A stretch of 64,000 nucleotides of DNA from contig OY282560.1 in NCBI GenBank assembly GCA_958295665.1, positions 189,196,561 to 189,260,560 of the forward strand. The letters are read 5' to 3'. This DNA comes from Tipula vernalis (taxonomy: Eukaryota; Arthropoda; Insecta; Diptera; Tipulidae). Positions 22,850-35,816 of the stretch are shown here, one piece after another. The translations under genes were made by a program, and so were the position numbers. Position 1 is the stretch's first letter. Each line of letters begins with the position of its first letter. The notes under the pieces were generated by a model that saw only the letters and a list, made by a program, of their open reading frames with translations, had not been told where the DNA came from and did no database searches.

Positions 22850-25373
22850 GTTAGATCTAATTAATAAGAACCATAGGAAACACTCAAACTACAGAAGATC
22901 TAACCTAAATTTAGCAAACTTTCCGTCTATTTATGTTTTTATTTTGGGCCCGATTTTCACAAAAAACTCTTAATTTCTCGCCGTTCACATTTCGACAACC
23001 TATATTTCCTCATTTACGACTAAAAGACTAAATCAGGAGCAAGTCGTGTTCTATGCAAAACGTTGCGGCCTTGTCCCGAATACAGTCTTAAAATTTTTTA
23101 TTTTATTTTGGCAGTTTTTTTACGTAATTTAACCAAAATTGGACTCTAATTCCAATTCCAATTCCTTGGCAAATAAAAAACGACCGTTTTATGAATTTCA
23201 AAGAAAAGTTGTTTAACCTCGACCCTGATTTTCTTTTAGTATAACTAAATTCAGGTATTTTATCAATATCTAAAATTTTAACCATTTGTCTGCGAGTTAA
23301 GAAAATGTAAAAAAACAGGAAACCTTTATAAAACCGTTTTATAAACTTTTATTAATCTAAATGTAACTATAAATACCCGTCAATAAAAGAGACAACATAA
23401 ATTTCCGCCTTTTCAATTTGTGTTTCAATCAACAGATCTGACAGTGTGCCATCAATTTACCCTGAAGCAAGAAACATCGACGAATTAATTTACTTTTAAA
23501 TTAAAATTATTAAATTTTCTACTAATCTACCTGCACGTGTATATGTATATATTAAAGAACTCCACCTTTTAATTTCAGATCACGTGTCGCATATCAAAAA
23601 TTTTCCAGATCGTCATACGTGATCACGCGGGACAACTCCCTATTATTTTATAATATTCATAACATTGTAATAATATTTTTGATTGCAATCAAAACCTTTT
23701 TATCTACACAATCTACCTGTGAATATTTATCTCGTAAAAGAAAAAAAAAAAACGGAAAAATTAATTTTCCATGAAACTTATGAGAGATATTAAAAAAAAA
23801 AATTCTCAGTGTTGGCACGTGTCACAATAAAATACATGAAAATAAACATTTAAATTATAACATCTTTGTATATTATTATAATATAAAATCTATACAACTA
23901 ACCAACCATTCAACCACCCTTTTGAATATAAAAATTGATGTCAGATTAAAATGAAAATGAACCAAAAGGAGGCAAAACAAAAAAAAAAAAAAAGGAAAAA
24001 TTATCAAATCGTAAAATTCAATTTAACTTTGCTCAGCAGGAATATAAAAATGTTATGGCTTGGGCTTTATGCTGTGTGTTGTACTTTTTTTTTTTTTGTT
24101 TTTGGGTGTGCAAGTGAAAATGAATGGTCATTTTATGTTTTGTTGACATAAATTTGATCGTTAGTTTTGTTGCTGTTGTGGATGTTTAATTAAAAATTTT
24201 TTTTTTTTATATCCGTTGGTTCTTGCGTTAACTGCATATCTATTGTTTTGATAACAAATTAATTAATTTATTTGTTTATATTTACAATGGACTACCTGCT
24301 GCTGTCTTTGTAATCTACCACATCTTGGGAAATTTAGGTTATAAAGTAGCTTCTGTTAAGGTCATTAGTCATTACATAAAAAAAAAAATTACTGGTAAAT
24401 TATGATCGTAAAATTTTTAACGATTTGGACTACACTTTACAATATACGGTACTGAAATTAATTTGTTTAATCAGCTCCGCCATGCTTTAGACATTCAAGC
24501 CTGTAATTTTATTAAACCTTAAAATAGAACTTCGAAAAAAAAAAAAAAATTGAAACAAATTTAATTTCAAATTAGTGTAGCTATTTGAGTCTAAGCTAAT
24601 GCCATTACTGGCAGTCAATCATATCACATTGATATAATACTGCTGGTTGCATCAGGTCAAATTATTGGCTGAATTTTTCACTTCTCCAAAATGGTTGGTT
24701 GGTTCATACCAGTTATTCTTAGTTGGCAATATAATCATCAAGTAAAAATGTGTGACCCTTCCGGCAAAGCAAGCGACCAAATACCATAGTGTTTAAATAT
24801 ATTTCAATATTTATCCAATTGTGCCGAATTAAAATAGGGTTTACCTTTTCTAGAGATTGAAAATATCAGAAAATTGAAATCGGTGAGGTTAACTTCAGAA
24901 AATGAATTTTCAAAATCCACGGTTTTCCAAAATCTTAAATTCAACAAAATAATATTAAATTTAAATGTTATCTCATTATTTATGAGCAAAGAGGCCCCTC
25001 ATTCAGGATCATTTAAAATTGATTACCAATTTCCATCCACTGCCTTAACTTAATACGTTTAGTGTTCAGTTGATATCCTTTGTCTTATCAACCACCGGTT
25101 GATGTGTCACTGTATTATAACTATCAAACACAGTTTTGCTCTGGGAACGTTGTAAAATTGAAACTTCGTTTGAAAACTTAGCGCTCTTTCTGCATTTACC
25201 ATTTTGATTATTTTGAAGAACTAATAAAAATGCAGTAAAATTTTGTGAATGTATAGGTTTTACAAATAATAAATTAAATTCGAAATACCACGGTTTTCCT
25301 GAATGGTTTTCAAAGTCAAAACTGCTAATCATTTATATTTCAAAGGATTTCTAAATATCTCCTTAAAGCCTGT
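22850..25373. other. AT-rich spacer
   Basis: Runs of A and T (for example near 23740, 23980, 24084 and 24535) and no supported gene. Confidence 0.5.
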
Positions 25374-25693
25374 ATTACCATAGCAACCTAGATTATACAA
25401 AGCCATAGTTTAAAACTCGAAGCTTTTATAAGGGAGTTAGAAACCAGGAAAAAAACCAAACTTTTCATAGTAAAACACATAAAGCATATCCCCAAATTAG
25501 ATTAGAATAAGACTCATTTTTAAATGTTACAAATTCTTAATTATGATTTCTAAAATATTTTCATAAATGTTGATTCATTTACTCGTAAACCAACATTTTA
25601 AGAAAATTTCATAACAACAACATTCTGGTCAAATTGAAATAAAAGCTTCCAACAAATCGTGTGTTCATTTAATCAATGTAGATTACATAGATG

Positions 25694-27419
25694 CAGTGGC
25701 GTAACTAGGTACCCGTAGCACCGGCAGGCGCGAGCGGACCCATGGTTATTGAGGCTTACGATATTTATCAAGCGTTGGAATATTAGATTAAGTTTAAGAC
25801 CACATTTTCAAATTAGCAAAACGGTGGTCTAACTTTTAGAGAATGAAGAAACTGTTTCTGTCACTTTTGGGTGTTTTCTTAAGACAAGCCTAATAATTTA
25901 ACTACAAGTAATAAAATCGTTTAAAATCAGTGCTTTCAACATCAAATGATAACGCTTTTAGTGTTTGCTGGATTTATTTATTTGTAATATAAGTTTTACA
26001 CTCCAAATTTACCCCTTTGGCACTTCAAGTTCAACCTTTTGCAAATCAAATTAAGTTTTGATTTGAAGAACGATGAATCTAATTTGTAAAAGAGAGCTAC
26101 GTAAATGCTGCTAAGCAGTTAGTGTCTAAAAGTCAAAAATAAATAAATTGTTGAACCTTTTTTCTTAGGAAAATATCGAACCACGACTGAAAACAATTCC
26201 GCTTATTAGAAGCGGCTTTGCTTTAAAGAAGAAATCAATGGTTGAGCCAAACTAGTCAGTTTCTATAATGAATTAGCGTTCGTTCAGCTTATAGTATCTC
26301 ATTTACCGGCTCTTTTGACTACCGCTTAAAGGTTAAATTCAAATTGAACTTACTGTAAACCGGATGTTTTTTTTTTCTTTTTGTTCTTATTGAGATTCTT
26401 CTGATTTTGGAAATTCTCGTCGCTTCCCGATTTCATATCTGCTTTTCTCAAATTTCACCTTTTGATAACTTATTCAAATTTTTCGATATTTTTGGAGTTT
26501 AGCATGGAGGTAATCAATGGTGTTATGGTGTTTCAAAACAGTCAAGTTATTCGAGATTTTCGAGATTATTCGAGTATGTATGAGCCTACTGCGTTTTGTT
26601 GAGCTTAGCCTTATCTTGCCTAATATAGAATTTTGCGTAATATGATTAGTAACAATAAGTTACTTGACAACTTTCGGAAGTTTTCGAAATGTTCTAGGGT
26701 TTACTAACGAGTTGGAGAGATCAATCTAAATTCATATAATATAGAGATTATTCGAATTTTTTTGGGATAATGGAGATTATTCCGCGGTTTATTTTTAGAA
26801 AACGTAATAGTAGATTTCACGAGATTATGCCAAAATTTCGATATTTCTTCGATTTCCTAGGATATTCGAAATTATGTTCAGCTTATTTATATTTCACATG
26901 GCAGTGATTATCGCGTATAGGATTTCCTTCGGTTTTACATAATTACGGATAGTTCGACATTTGAGAACTTGAGAGGTTTCGGTATCACATTTCTTTTACG
27001 TAAAATTCTATTTGGTTAGCGGAGTAAAATTGTGTATTTCTCTATTCAATAACGAATTTAAGCAACATTTTGTTTAATTTTAATTACGGGTAAAAACTTC
27101 AGGTAAATGAAAAATCACAAAGTTTACCGATAAATGGTAACGTGTTTTACCGGTAAAGAAACTATCTTCTACTGCATTAATTGAGATTTTTTTCGGGCAC
27201 TAACAGTCTGCAGGGTCTAAATATGAATGTGTAAACATTAAAATTTGCCCAATTTCTTAAATCCTCCTCTCGAATTGAGATAATTTTAAATAATGCGATG
27301 CTGGGGCTAGATAATAGGAAGAAATAAGTTCTTAATTAAAAAAGCACGTAAGAGAAGCATTTTTAGGGGCCCAAGAAAAATTTTGCGGGGGAGGGGCCAA
27401 ATTTGTAGTTACGCCAATG
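25694..27419 (+). repeat. composite insertion, unit A
   Basis: Unit A has its own pair of inverted ends: CAGTGGCGTAACT at 25694 and AGTTACGCCAATG ending at 27419. It shares diverged stretches with unit B: AGATTAAG...AAGAC, the segment with CAACCTTTTGCAAATCAAAT, and GGCCCAAGAAAAATTTTG near the right end. No direct repeat flanks its right end, so it did not insert alone. Confidence 0.65.
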
Positions 27420-28271
27420 TTAGTGACAACATGATTGGTCTTGATGAGTTTTTTTACGAGTATATTAAATAAACGGTTTTGAAATAACTACTTAGATAAA
27501 TGTCCGGGTATATTATTTCATCTTTGCATAAGCGGATAATATGGCCCGATTTTCCCGATCATTATCGATTTTTCGTTGACATGTAATTCATGAGTAATAT
27601 TCTTTAATTGGCTTATATATTTCGCCAGCTCCGATGATTTTACGAGTAATTAACAAGTAGTTGATGAATTAGTGTCTCATTTATATTCCAGCCTCCATTA
27701 TAGTTTTTCCACATTTTTGGGTTCTTCGGTATACGACCCCATTTTTTTTAAATTTTTATTCTATTTTACTGGGCATTTAATATTCCGAGTTGATAAATTC
27801 TTTCAAATGGTTGTTTGGCTTCCGGAAAGTTGAATATCGTATTCGAGATGTTAAAACGTCTCGAAATTTCTGTGGAATTTCCACATCATAACACCCAGTG
27901 CTCAAGAGTCAAGTGCTTTCATTTAGAACAAATCAATTCTAATTCGCTCTTTAATTTTAAATTGTCTCGTCGACCTGTAACCAACTAGCTGCCATGCTTG
28001 AAATTCTCTTCATTTTGCCAAACAAAAATTATACGATTCAACGTTATAAGAAGGTTTGGTGATTGATGAAAGATTATTGAAGAATATCCCATAATAATTC
28101 ACCAGGTCACAAAATATTATCGCGTTTATCACATTTTTAGGCTGTGACATCGAACAAATTCACTTTGGACTCTAAACAATTGGCAAAAAATGTGCATTCC
28201 AGATATATTCCTTTTTAGCGTAGATCAAGCTAACATTTTTTTCTCTATATCAACTAACATTGATCCCTCTT

Positions 28272-29957
28272 TGTTCATTTAGAAATCTTCGATTTATCGA
28301 GAGTTTGAAATTCAATGTCAAGATTATAGATTGTAGCACAGATTAAGCTTAAAGTAGACCACCATTTCAAATTTACAAAACGGGACATTGCTAGGAAATT
28401 TTTAAGATAAGCTGGTCGTCTAAATTTTAGAGAAAGAAGAAAGATTCTTGTTGCTATTAAATATTTTCCTAAAGTTCCCACTAATTACTCGTAATCTGAC
28501 TCCATATGATGTTAGATTCTGACATATATTTAGATTTAGAAGAAAATTTGCTAAACTCGTTTGAAATCAAAGCGGTCGCCATCAGAGGATAACGATTTTA
28601 CTGTTTTGTATATTACTTCCAGATTACATCTTCTGCACTTCAAATTTAACCTTTTATAAATCAAATTAAGCATTCAGCAAAACAAATGGGAACTTTTACA
28701 AATCAAGTTTTGATTAGAAAAGGTTGAATTTGATTTGTAAAAGGAAGCAATACTGCTAAGCAGATTGCGAAGTTCCATTTGGATGTTCATAAAAATCAAG
28801 AAAAAATTGTTGAAACTTTGTTCTAAGAAAAATATCTAACCGCGACGGAAAACAATTTAATGTTTCCTTCGTCTTTAGAAAGGGAATTAACAGATACTTG
28901 AGCCAAACCAGTCTTTATTTTAGAAATTGTATCGGATTTATCTTTTGATCCTTTTTAAAATTTCTTGAAATTATTGGAGTTTAGCATGGAAATAAGATTT
29001 TGACGTTCGAGCCTTATAGTTGGTGATTTTTTGTTTCGAAACTATTAGGTTATTCGAGATGTTTCGAGATTATGCGAGTGTAGTTCGATGTTACTTATGA
29101 ATCTTAGGGTCTATTCTAAGAATATGTTTGTTCGATATTTAATAAATTATCCCGATACTATTTGAGGGTATCATTCTTATTGCATATCGTTTTGTCGAGC
29201 TTAGGCTTAACTTAAACATTAAGTTATATTTACTCGAATTTTCGGAATTTTCCGAAATTTTCGTAATACGTAAGAGAGTATTCGAATTTTTCTGTGATTG
29301 CTCCACGTTATGTTTTAGATTTCTTAAGTTTTCCCACATTTCTAGGATTAATCGAGATTGTACAAGATTTTCAAATTTGATTTGATTTTTTCTGCGGTTA
29401 GCTTGAGTTTTATGGCTTGCAGAGTTACACATATAAATCTGAATCGCAAAATTTAATAGATTTTTCGAGATTATGCCAAAATTTCGATATTTCTTCCTAG
29501 GCTATTCGAAATTATTCAATAACGTTCAGGTTTTTTACGGTTTACATGGCAAGGATTTTTTTTTTCCTTTTAAATATTTACGGACAATTTGATATTTGAG
29601 AACTTTCAAGAATATTTATGATATGTATACTTTAAAAATTCGACATTTTTGAGATTATTTTGATATTCTTGATATTTTTCAATTAAGTATATTCGAAATT
29701 TGTGATGCTTCATCGATATATTTAGAAAACGTCATAGTACTGAGTTGCCAGATGTTTCGTTTTATTTGAGGCATAATGCATCACGTTCTCTCTCGTCTAG
29801 TTACGAAATCAGATACTTTTAAATAATGCGAGGCTCGACAGTAGGAAGAAATACGGTTTTATCTAAAAGCTTTACTTGCTCATAAGTGCAAGAATTATTT
29901 TTAGCGCCCAAGAAAAATTTTGAGAGGAGGGGGGCGCGATTTGTAGTTACTTCGCTG
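28272..29957 (+). repeat. composite insertion, unit B
   Basis: Diverged direct copy of unit A lacking the left end. It ends TAGTTACTTCGCTG at 29957. Much of 28950-29700 consists of degenerate TTCGAGATTATT-like words, also seen at 26500-26980 in unit A. Confidence 0.6.
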
Positions 29958-30076
29958 CATAGATGGCAGTGATGGCCGTAAAAATTTGGTAATATCGTAC
30001 CAAAAATTACCACCTGGGGAAATCTCATGTTCAAAAATTGTAGGAATAACAAACCAAATTCACAAAATATTATTAT

Positions 30077-30766
30077 TATTATTGGAGGGCCATGCGGGCG
30101 ATCAGCCACATCGCACTACGACCTAAAAGATCTATTGTGCTGGACCTTGCTTAATTATCCGTCCAGTCAATATTCATGTTTTTAATGAATTTGACAATAC
30201 TGCCTCCCAGTACGTGATACGTACTATCTGGGCTTATTTTTCCGCTAGAAAGATGGTAGCATTGGAGCCCAAGGACTTCGAGAGGGTTGTCACACTCCCG
30301 TATATTCCTATTCCTGCCCCGTATTCCGTTTGATTTAACTCTTACGAGTTGCTAGGGATTGCAAATCACCTGTAGGTCACCCAGCTTTACTTCGGGAGGC
30401 TAAATAAAACTGGAGGGTGCCTGGTATTCAGAGTCCGCATATTTTGGACTGATTAACCTATCAGCCATGCATCTTTCGGCATATGCTGTTCCACCTTAGA
30501 TTAGGATTTTTTGTCAAGGTTTCCTCCGTACTTTAGCCTGTGCCAAATGGCCCTAGTTACCAGTGGTTACTACAAGGAGGCAGCAAGTACACTTGCAAAT
30601 TGTGAACAGGTTACCCCTTACACAACTGTACCCATCACGCAGCTGCCTAATGACAAGACCAGAACATCTCACGTGATGCGCACCCTACTCGAAGGTTACG
30701 GAGCTGGTAGATTAATCTACTCAACTTTGTCCCCCCCCCCCCCTCCAATAGACGCCAAACCACCCA
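30077..30766 (-). mobile_element. candidate non-LTR retroposon 3' end in M1
   Basis: About 690 bp, noticeably more GC-rich than its surroundings, is absent from the matching place in the other M1 copy (near 62370). On the minus strand it ends GCATGGCCCTCC followed by AATAATAATAAT, a (TAA)n-type tail as found on I/LOA-group retroposons. A run of about 13 C lies near its other border (30731-30743). No polymerase coding is recognised, so it would be 3' untranslated sequence or a SINE-like unit. The 86-codon plus frame at 30511-30771 has no motif. Confidence 0.5.
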
Positions 30767-30895
30767 CGTGACAATTTTGGAATTAAATAATTTTTTTTTC
30801 GTATTTTACTGTAAACATTTTAGACATCTGACATACACTAGTAGAAATAAAAGTAAATTTAGCAAGTATTATTTCAATTCGTCAGAGCAGACTTT

Positions 30896-32097
30896 ATACT
30901 GTTAAAGTTAGCCGAAAGTTGCCAGCCGAAAGTGAAAAGTCGATAATGCAGATTGTGTTAGTCCAGCCGACAGTAAAAAATGGTAATGCAGATTGTCTAA
31001 TCCCAGCCGAAAGTAAAAAGTCCACAATGCAGATTATGATATTAACATTCCAGCCGAAAATAAAAAATTTAGTAGTTATCAGCCGAAAGTAAATAGGATA
31101 CATGGATTTAAATAAAAAATTTTATAAATAATTTTACGCGTAAAACTATTATTAACCTATTCGTATAAAATATCGAAAAATCAGAAGAATCCACAAAACT
31201 GGAATAAAATCAGCCTCTAGAGTGTATATCTGAAGTTAAATCGCTTTATGTGATTTGTTACTAGATATCGAATGAAAAAATTCTGTTCAAGTTTCCCGTG
31301 GGAAATCTTGGAAAATTCAAAAACGTTTCCAGCCGAAAGTAAGGAATGGATGAATAAAATCAGCCTCTAGAGTGTTATGTCTGGAGATGGATTGCATTGA
31401 AGTGATTTGTCAATAGCTATCGCAGGAAAAAATTCGGTTTAAGTTTCCCGTGGGAAATTTCGGAAAATTCGATTTTCCAAAATTTTAAACCCCGAGATTT
31501 CCCACGGGAAACTTGAACTTAGTTTTTTTCCTGCGATAGCTATTGACAAGTCACATCAATGCAATCCATCTCCAGATATAACAACTCTAGAGGCTGATTT
31601 TATTTAACCATTCCTTACTTTCGGCTGGAAACTTTTTTGAATTTTCCGAGATTTCCTACGGGAAAGTTGAACTGAATTTTTCCTGCGATAGCTATTGACA
31701 AATCACATCAATGCATTTCATCTCCAGACATAACACTCTACAGGCTGATTTTATACAAATTTTCTAATGATTTTTGGAAAATCGAATTTTCCGAGATTTC
31801 CCACAGGAAACTTGAACTCAATTTTTTTCCTGCGATAGCTACTGACAAATCACATCAATGCAATTCATCTTCAGACATAACACTCCAGAGGCTGATTTTA
31901 TACAAATTTTCTAATGATTTTTGGAAAATCGAATTTTCCGAGATTTTCCACGGGAAACGAACTAAATTTTTTTCCTGCGATAGCTATTGACAAGTCACAT
32001 CAATGCAATCCATCTCCAGACATAACACTCCAGAGGCTGATTTTATTCAATCATTCCTTAATTTCGGTTGGAAACTTTCGGCTAACTGTAACAGGGT
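30896..32097. mobile_element. foldback-like element in M1
   Basis: It is flanked by the 9-bp near-repeat GCAGACTTT (30887-30895) and GCCGACTTT (32098-32106). The other M1 copy has a single GCCAACTTT. The ends are inverted repeats of the form A(CC/TA)CTGTTAAAGTTAGCCGAAAG. Inside, units of about 125-150 bp (with CAGCCTCTAGAG, TCCCGTGGGAAA and GATAGCTATTGACAA) run directly twice in the left arm (31190-31490) and inverted about four times in the right arm (31490-32045). The 10-mer AGCCGAAAGT also recurs near the left end. This arm structure and duplication length fit foldback elements, which are Mutator relatives. No gene inside. Confidence 0.75.
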
Positions 32098-32286
32098 GCC
32101 GACTTTGATGTATTTTCCAAATTAAAGTTCGAAAAATATATTTTAGAAATAATTTAGCTGTAATATTTCTACAATTAATATTTATTTAATACCAATAAAG
32201 CTTTTTGTATATTGTTGTTAAAGATATGTAGAAAAGTTTCATACGTCATGATGACTGTGGCTCTATATTTAAGAAGGCTCTGGTAT

Positions 32287-32772
32287 TACTTGTTAAATTT
32301 TAGTAATTAAAACTTCAAATCGGCTTGAGTTGGAGATAGTTTTAAGTTAATTTTAACTCGATAGAACTAGTATGTTGAATGGAGTTGAAAATAAAAATGG
32401 TGATGTATATCTTTAGTGTTTTAGTGTTTGCACTTAGCGGTGTCAAAATTTCAATTCAACCTTAACTGTATGCTAACTATACATTTTCAAATGAACGAAA
32501 ATTTAATTTCAACTCAACCTAATCCCAGTCTCATTCAAGGGAATATGGTAATATGATCTAACTCAGACGAACAAGATTCGTAGAGTTTATTTTGATTTAA
32601 CGAAACTCCACGCTCATAAACCTGAGTTAAGGATAGTTTATCTCTATCAAGGAAATATGGTATGAGGTATTTTGGCTTATCTAGATGTATCGGGCTGCTT
32701 TTTCAAATCTCGATCTTAAAAATGTTTAATTTACATAAATTCAAATTACCACGTAACTCCCGTTCACACCCC
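32287..32772. other. spacer
   Basis: Nothing recognised. Confidence 0.45.
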
Positions 32773-32787
32773 TACACTGAAAAAAAT

Positions 32788-34195
32788 ATTACCATACCAT
32801 TAACGAAGAGATTTTCGTTATTTTTTAACAGAAAAAAATCGTTATTGTTACAGATTTCATTTAATCTAATATAAACTTTATTAATAATATTAAAAATTAA
32901 ATTTTCAAATAATTAATATTCGTAAATGTTATTTACTTCGAATCTTTATTTGTTATTTTGATAAATGAGAGAAAAATTGTTACCTTTAAAACTTTTATGC
33001 TAATATAACGAATTCTTTTTATCAGAGTTGTTTTACATTAAAGAACATGAATGATATTTGAATTATTAAGAGTTGTTCTACTACAAAAAAAAAATTAAAA
33101 AACTTTTTTAAGAAAAGGTCGTATACTTAATTAATTTTTAGTTAATAAATGAAAAAATAAATAAATTTTTAACTGAAACAAAATTAATAATCTCTATATT
33201 TAAGAAATAATCATTAAATTTTCGGTGTTTTTGGTTAAGTTGATCTAATGAAAATTATATAACTAATATGAAATATAATTTAAAAAAATGAAACGGTGTT
33301 CATGTTACATGTATTATATAGCGTACTATTGACAAATTATGTATAATAATTGCATATATTTTTAAAGTGTTCTGGAAACAGGGAGATATAATCATGAACC
33401 GTATTATTTATTTAATTATTTATACACTAAACTTTATTTCGGTTGCACGCTCTATTTTGAGCATTGAAGCTCATTCCTTGAAAGCACAGTCCACGAAATA
33501 TCCAAAAACCCCTAAATATTTGGGCCGTGCAGTTGGGTCTCTCCCACAACCCGATTTTCATCCATTTCATCATACATTTCGGTTTTTATCGATTTTTTTT
33601 GTCAGGTTTTCGTTTTGCGCTTTACTATACTTTTATTTAGAATACCTCAGTCATAGTTTGCGTCTCATATAAAATAATTTTACAAATACAAAAAAAAATT
33701 GAAAAATTGGGAAAATGTGCATCTGACACCCACGAAACTCAAAGCCAACTCTATTAGTTTTGCTACTATATAATTTTGTGTAACTTCTTCACTTTTTTTT
33801 TATTTACAATTTATTTATTTTATCCAATCATAAAACCATTACAATTAAAACCAATGAGACACCAAAACGATGATTTTGTATGATTTCGTATTAATTATTT
33901 ATTTATTTTATTTATTTATACATTTAATGTGTGTTGTAAACTAATTTGCTAATTTGGGATTAAGGGAAAAACCACATATGGAGGCAAGCAGGTAAAATGA
34001 AAATAAAGTTAAGCAAATTAGGCAAAAAACCTCTTAAATTTTTCAAAAACAATTTCACCTCATGGTTGCACACTCTAATTTGAGCTAGGCAGACTGTACA
34101 ACAGCAGACTGTACAACAAGAGGCGAAATAATTATAAATTACAATACAAAACTATACGAATTGCCAACTAGATACGCCACTCTAAACATTTTACC
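32788..34195. other. AT-rich left arm
   Basis: Very AT-rich with a poly-T near 33790 and the 12-bp direct repeat AGACTGTACAAC at about 34089-34115. The 101-codon frame at 33367-33672 has no motif and is not called. Confidence 0.4.
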
Positions 34196-34384
34196 TTGAA
34201 TATTTTGGTCGATCCTGACCTCTTAATAGGTAGTGGAATAGAGTACCATAACGAAACACTACTAACAAATAAAGATTTATTCAAAGACCTACAAGAATTT
34301 TTGGGAATGAGTAAGCGCAAGTTGATGAATGAAACCTACGAACACCTTTGTAAACAAATAGAATGGCTGCTTAGTTTTGAGTAG
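34196..34384 (+). pseudogene. orphan coding-like fragment
   Basis: A 62-codon frame opening with TTG reads like real protein: acidic and hydrophobic, few low-complexity stretches, with DPDLLIGSGIEYHNE and DLQEFLGMSKRKLMNETYEH, and it ends in TAG. Nucleotide composition is less AT-biased than the flanks. I do not recognise the family. It could be an exon or a fragment of an element gene. It is about 1.4 kb upstream of the SAM/C2H2 gene on the same strand, but nothing shows they are joined. Confidence 0.35.
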
Positions 34385-35816
34385 ATTAAAAATAAAGAGG
34401 CAAGCTCGAAGTTCATAAAACGTGACTAAACGACACCCTAAAACCATATTAAGGAGGCAAAACTTAAAAAAATTATCATACTTTTTTTACATTTCTCTTG
34501 TATTTTCACACTAAAAGTAACGACTCGAGTATTGGTTTTTATGATAGTTCTAAAAATTCGGATTGTATAAATACTGTTATGCTATGGCAAATGTTAATAT
34601 CACATTTTTATATGCGTACGCCGTACATACAATAACATACATAATATATATATATTTATAAATATATCTAATATACATAGGTTCCTCACACTACTTTTGT
34701 GCTAATATATACTTCGTTTGGTAAAAATATGTCGCGTCTATGCAAAAACAATAATTAGGAGTATATGCCTAATAGTTTTATCTGTTACATAATATTCATT
34801 ATTAACATTTAACATATTTCAAATCATCATATTCCTCAGTAAATTTAGAATTTTATTCTAAAAATTGAAACAAAGTTCGCAAATAGAATACTCCAATATA
34901 TCGATGATTGAATACGTTCAATATGAATATCAATATTTCATTATTAGCAATCATAAATTAAACAAATTTATTTATCGTTAATGTAATTTGAATTTGCGAC
35001 TTCGATTGATTATAATTTGTCAATATTATGGTTAATATAATACATTTAAAAACATTCCATATATGCCCAATAATTTTTCATTGTATTAAAGTATATTTAC
35101 TTTCAACTTATTAAACAGGTGTGTTTACGAATAAAAATTATAAAGAAAAATTCATTAATATAACGAAAGATTTTACCTAATTTCAAACTTAATCAAACTC
35201 ATTTCTATGAAACTAAATGGATTTTTTGTTAAGTATATTATATGGGTGTAACATTAACAAACTATAATTATTTATAAATCAATTTACCAATTTTTAATAC
35301 ATTTAACGAAAATTCGTGATTTACCTATGTGTGATTTAATTATTATTCGTAATAGTTAACCACTTCCCTTATTATCAAAAATTATTTCTTTAAATTTTAA
35401 GAATTTTGGGTAAACGTGATCATTCGACGACTCATTCGACAAGCATTGTTTTATTTTATTAGACGTACATTTTTTGTATAGTTTTGTGTATCATTTTTAG
35501 ATAAAAAATATAGTGATTCCAAAAAATTTTATATGTACAATTGTTGTGTGTACATATTTAACAATATATGTTGTGAAAATACTATATTTATTCCGATATA
35601 TATAGAAACATTCCCATATATGTATACCTACGCCACTGAGACCAAGTAAGTATTATTTTAAATAATATACTATCAAGATAATTTAGAACTAAATTATTTT
35701 ACAGATCAAACTGATACGTTACCTACTAATATGCGTTTAAACCTCGTAATTTATTTTAAGTGATTCCTCAACTTTATAATTTGGTATAGAACTTTTGTGA
35801 TTCTATTTCTGTTAAC
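34385..35816. other. AT-rich region upstream of the SAM/C2H2 gene
   Basis: Contains TA-rich runs near 34640-34680. A possible 5' untranslated intron runs from GTAAGT at about 35646 to TTTTACAG ending at 35704. No promoter can be assigned. Confidence 0.4.

Larger units (their letters stand above)
25694..29957. mobile_element. hAT-like composite insertion in M1
   Basis: The insertion is flanked by a perfect 8-bp repeat CATAGATG (25686-25693 and 29958-29965), while the other M1 copy (near 62490) has this octamer once. The ends are inverted repeats, CAGTGGCGTAACTA at the left and TAGTTACTTCGCTG at the right (11 of 14 agree). Eight-base duplications and CAG-type ends fit the hAT superfamily. Internally it consists of two direct, diverged segments (25694-27419 and about 28272-29957) with an unrelated spacer. 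No transposase is recognised. Confidence 0.75.
25374..32286 (+). mobile_element. M1 inverted-repeat element, copy 1, interrupted three times
   Basis: Four separated pieces (25374-25693, about 29966-30076, about 30767-30895 and 32107-32286) align in order with the inverted copy at 61933-62860. The outer ends are inverted repeats of about 30 bp: ACCATAGCAACCTAGATTAT... at the left and ...TATTTAAGAAGGCTCTGGTA at the right. The gaps are exactly where other elements inserted: 25694-29957, about 30077-30766 and 30896-32097. About 150 bp present in the other copy is missing near 32235. No coding capacity is seen, so it is a non-autonomous DNA element of unassigned family. Confidence 0.75.
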
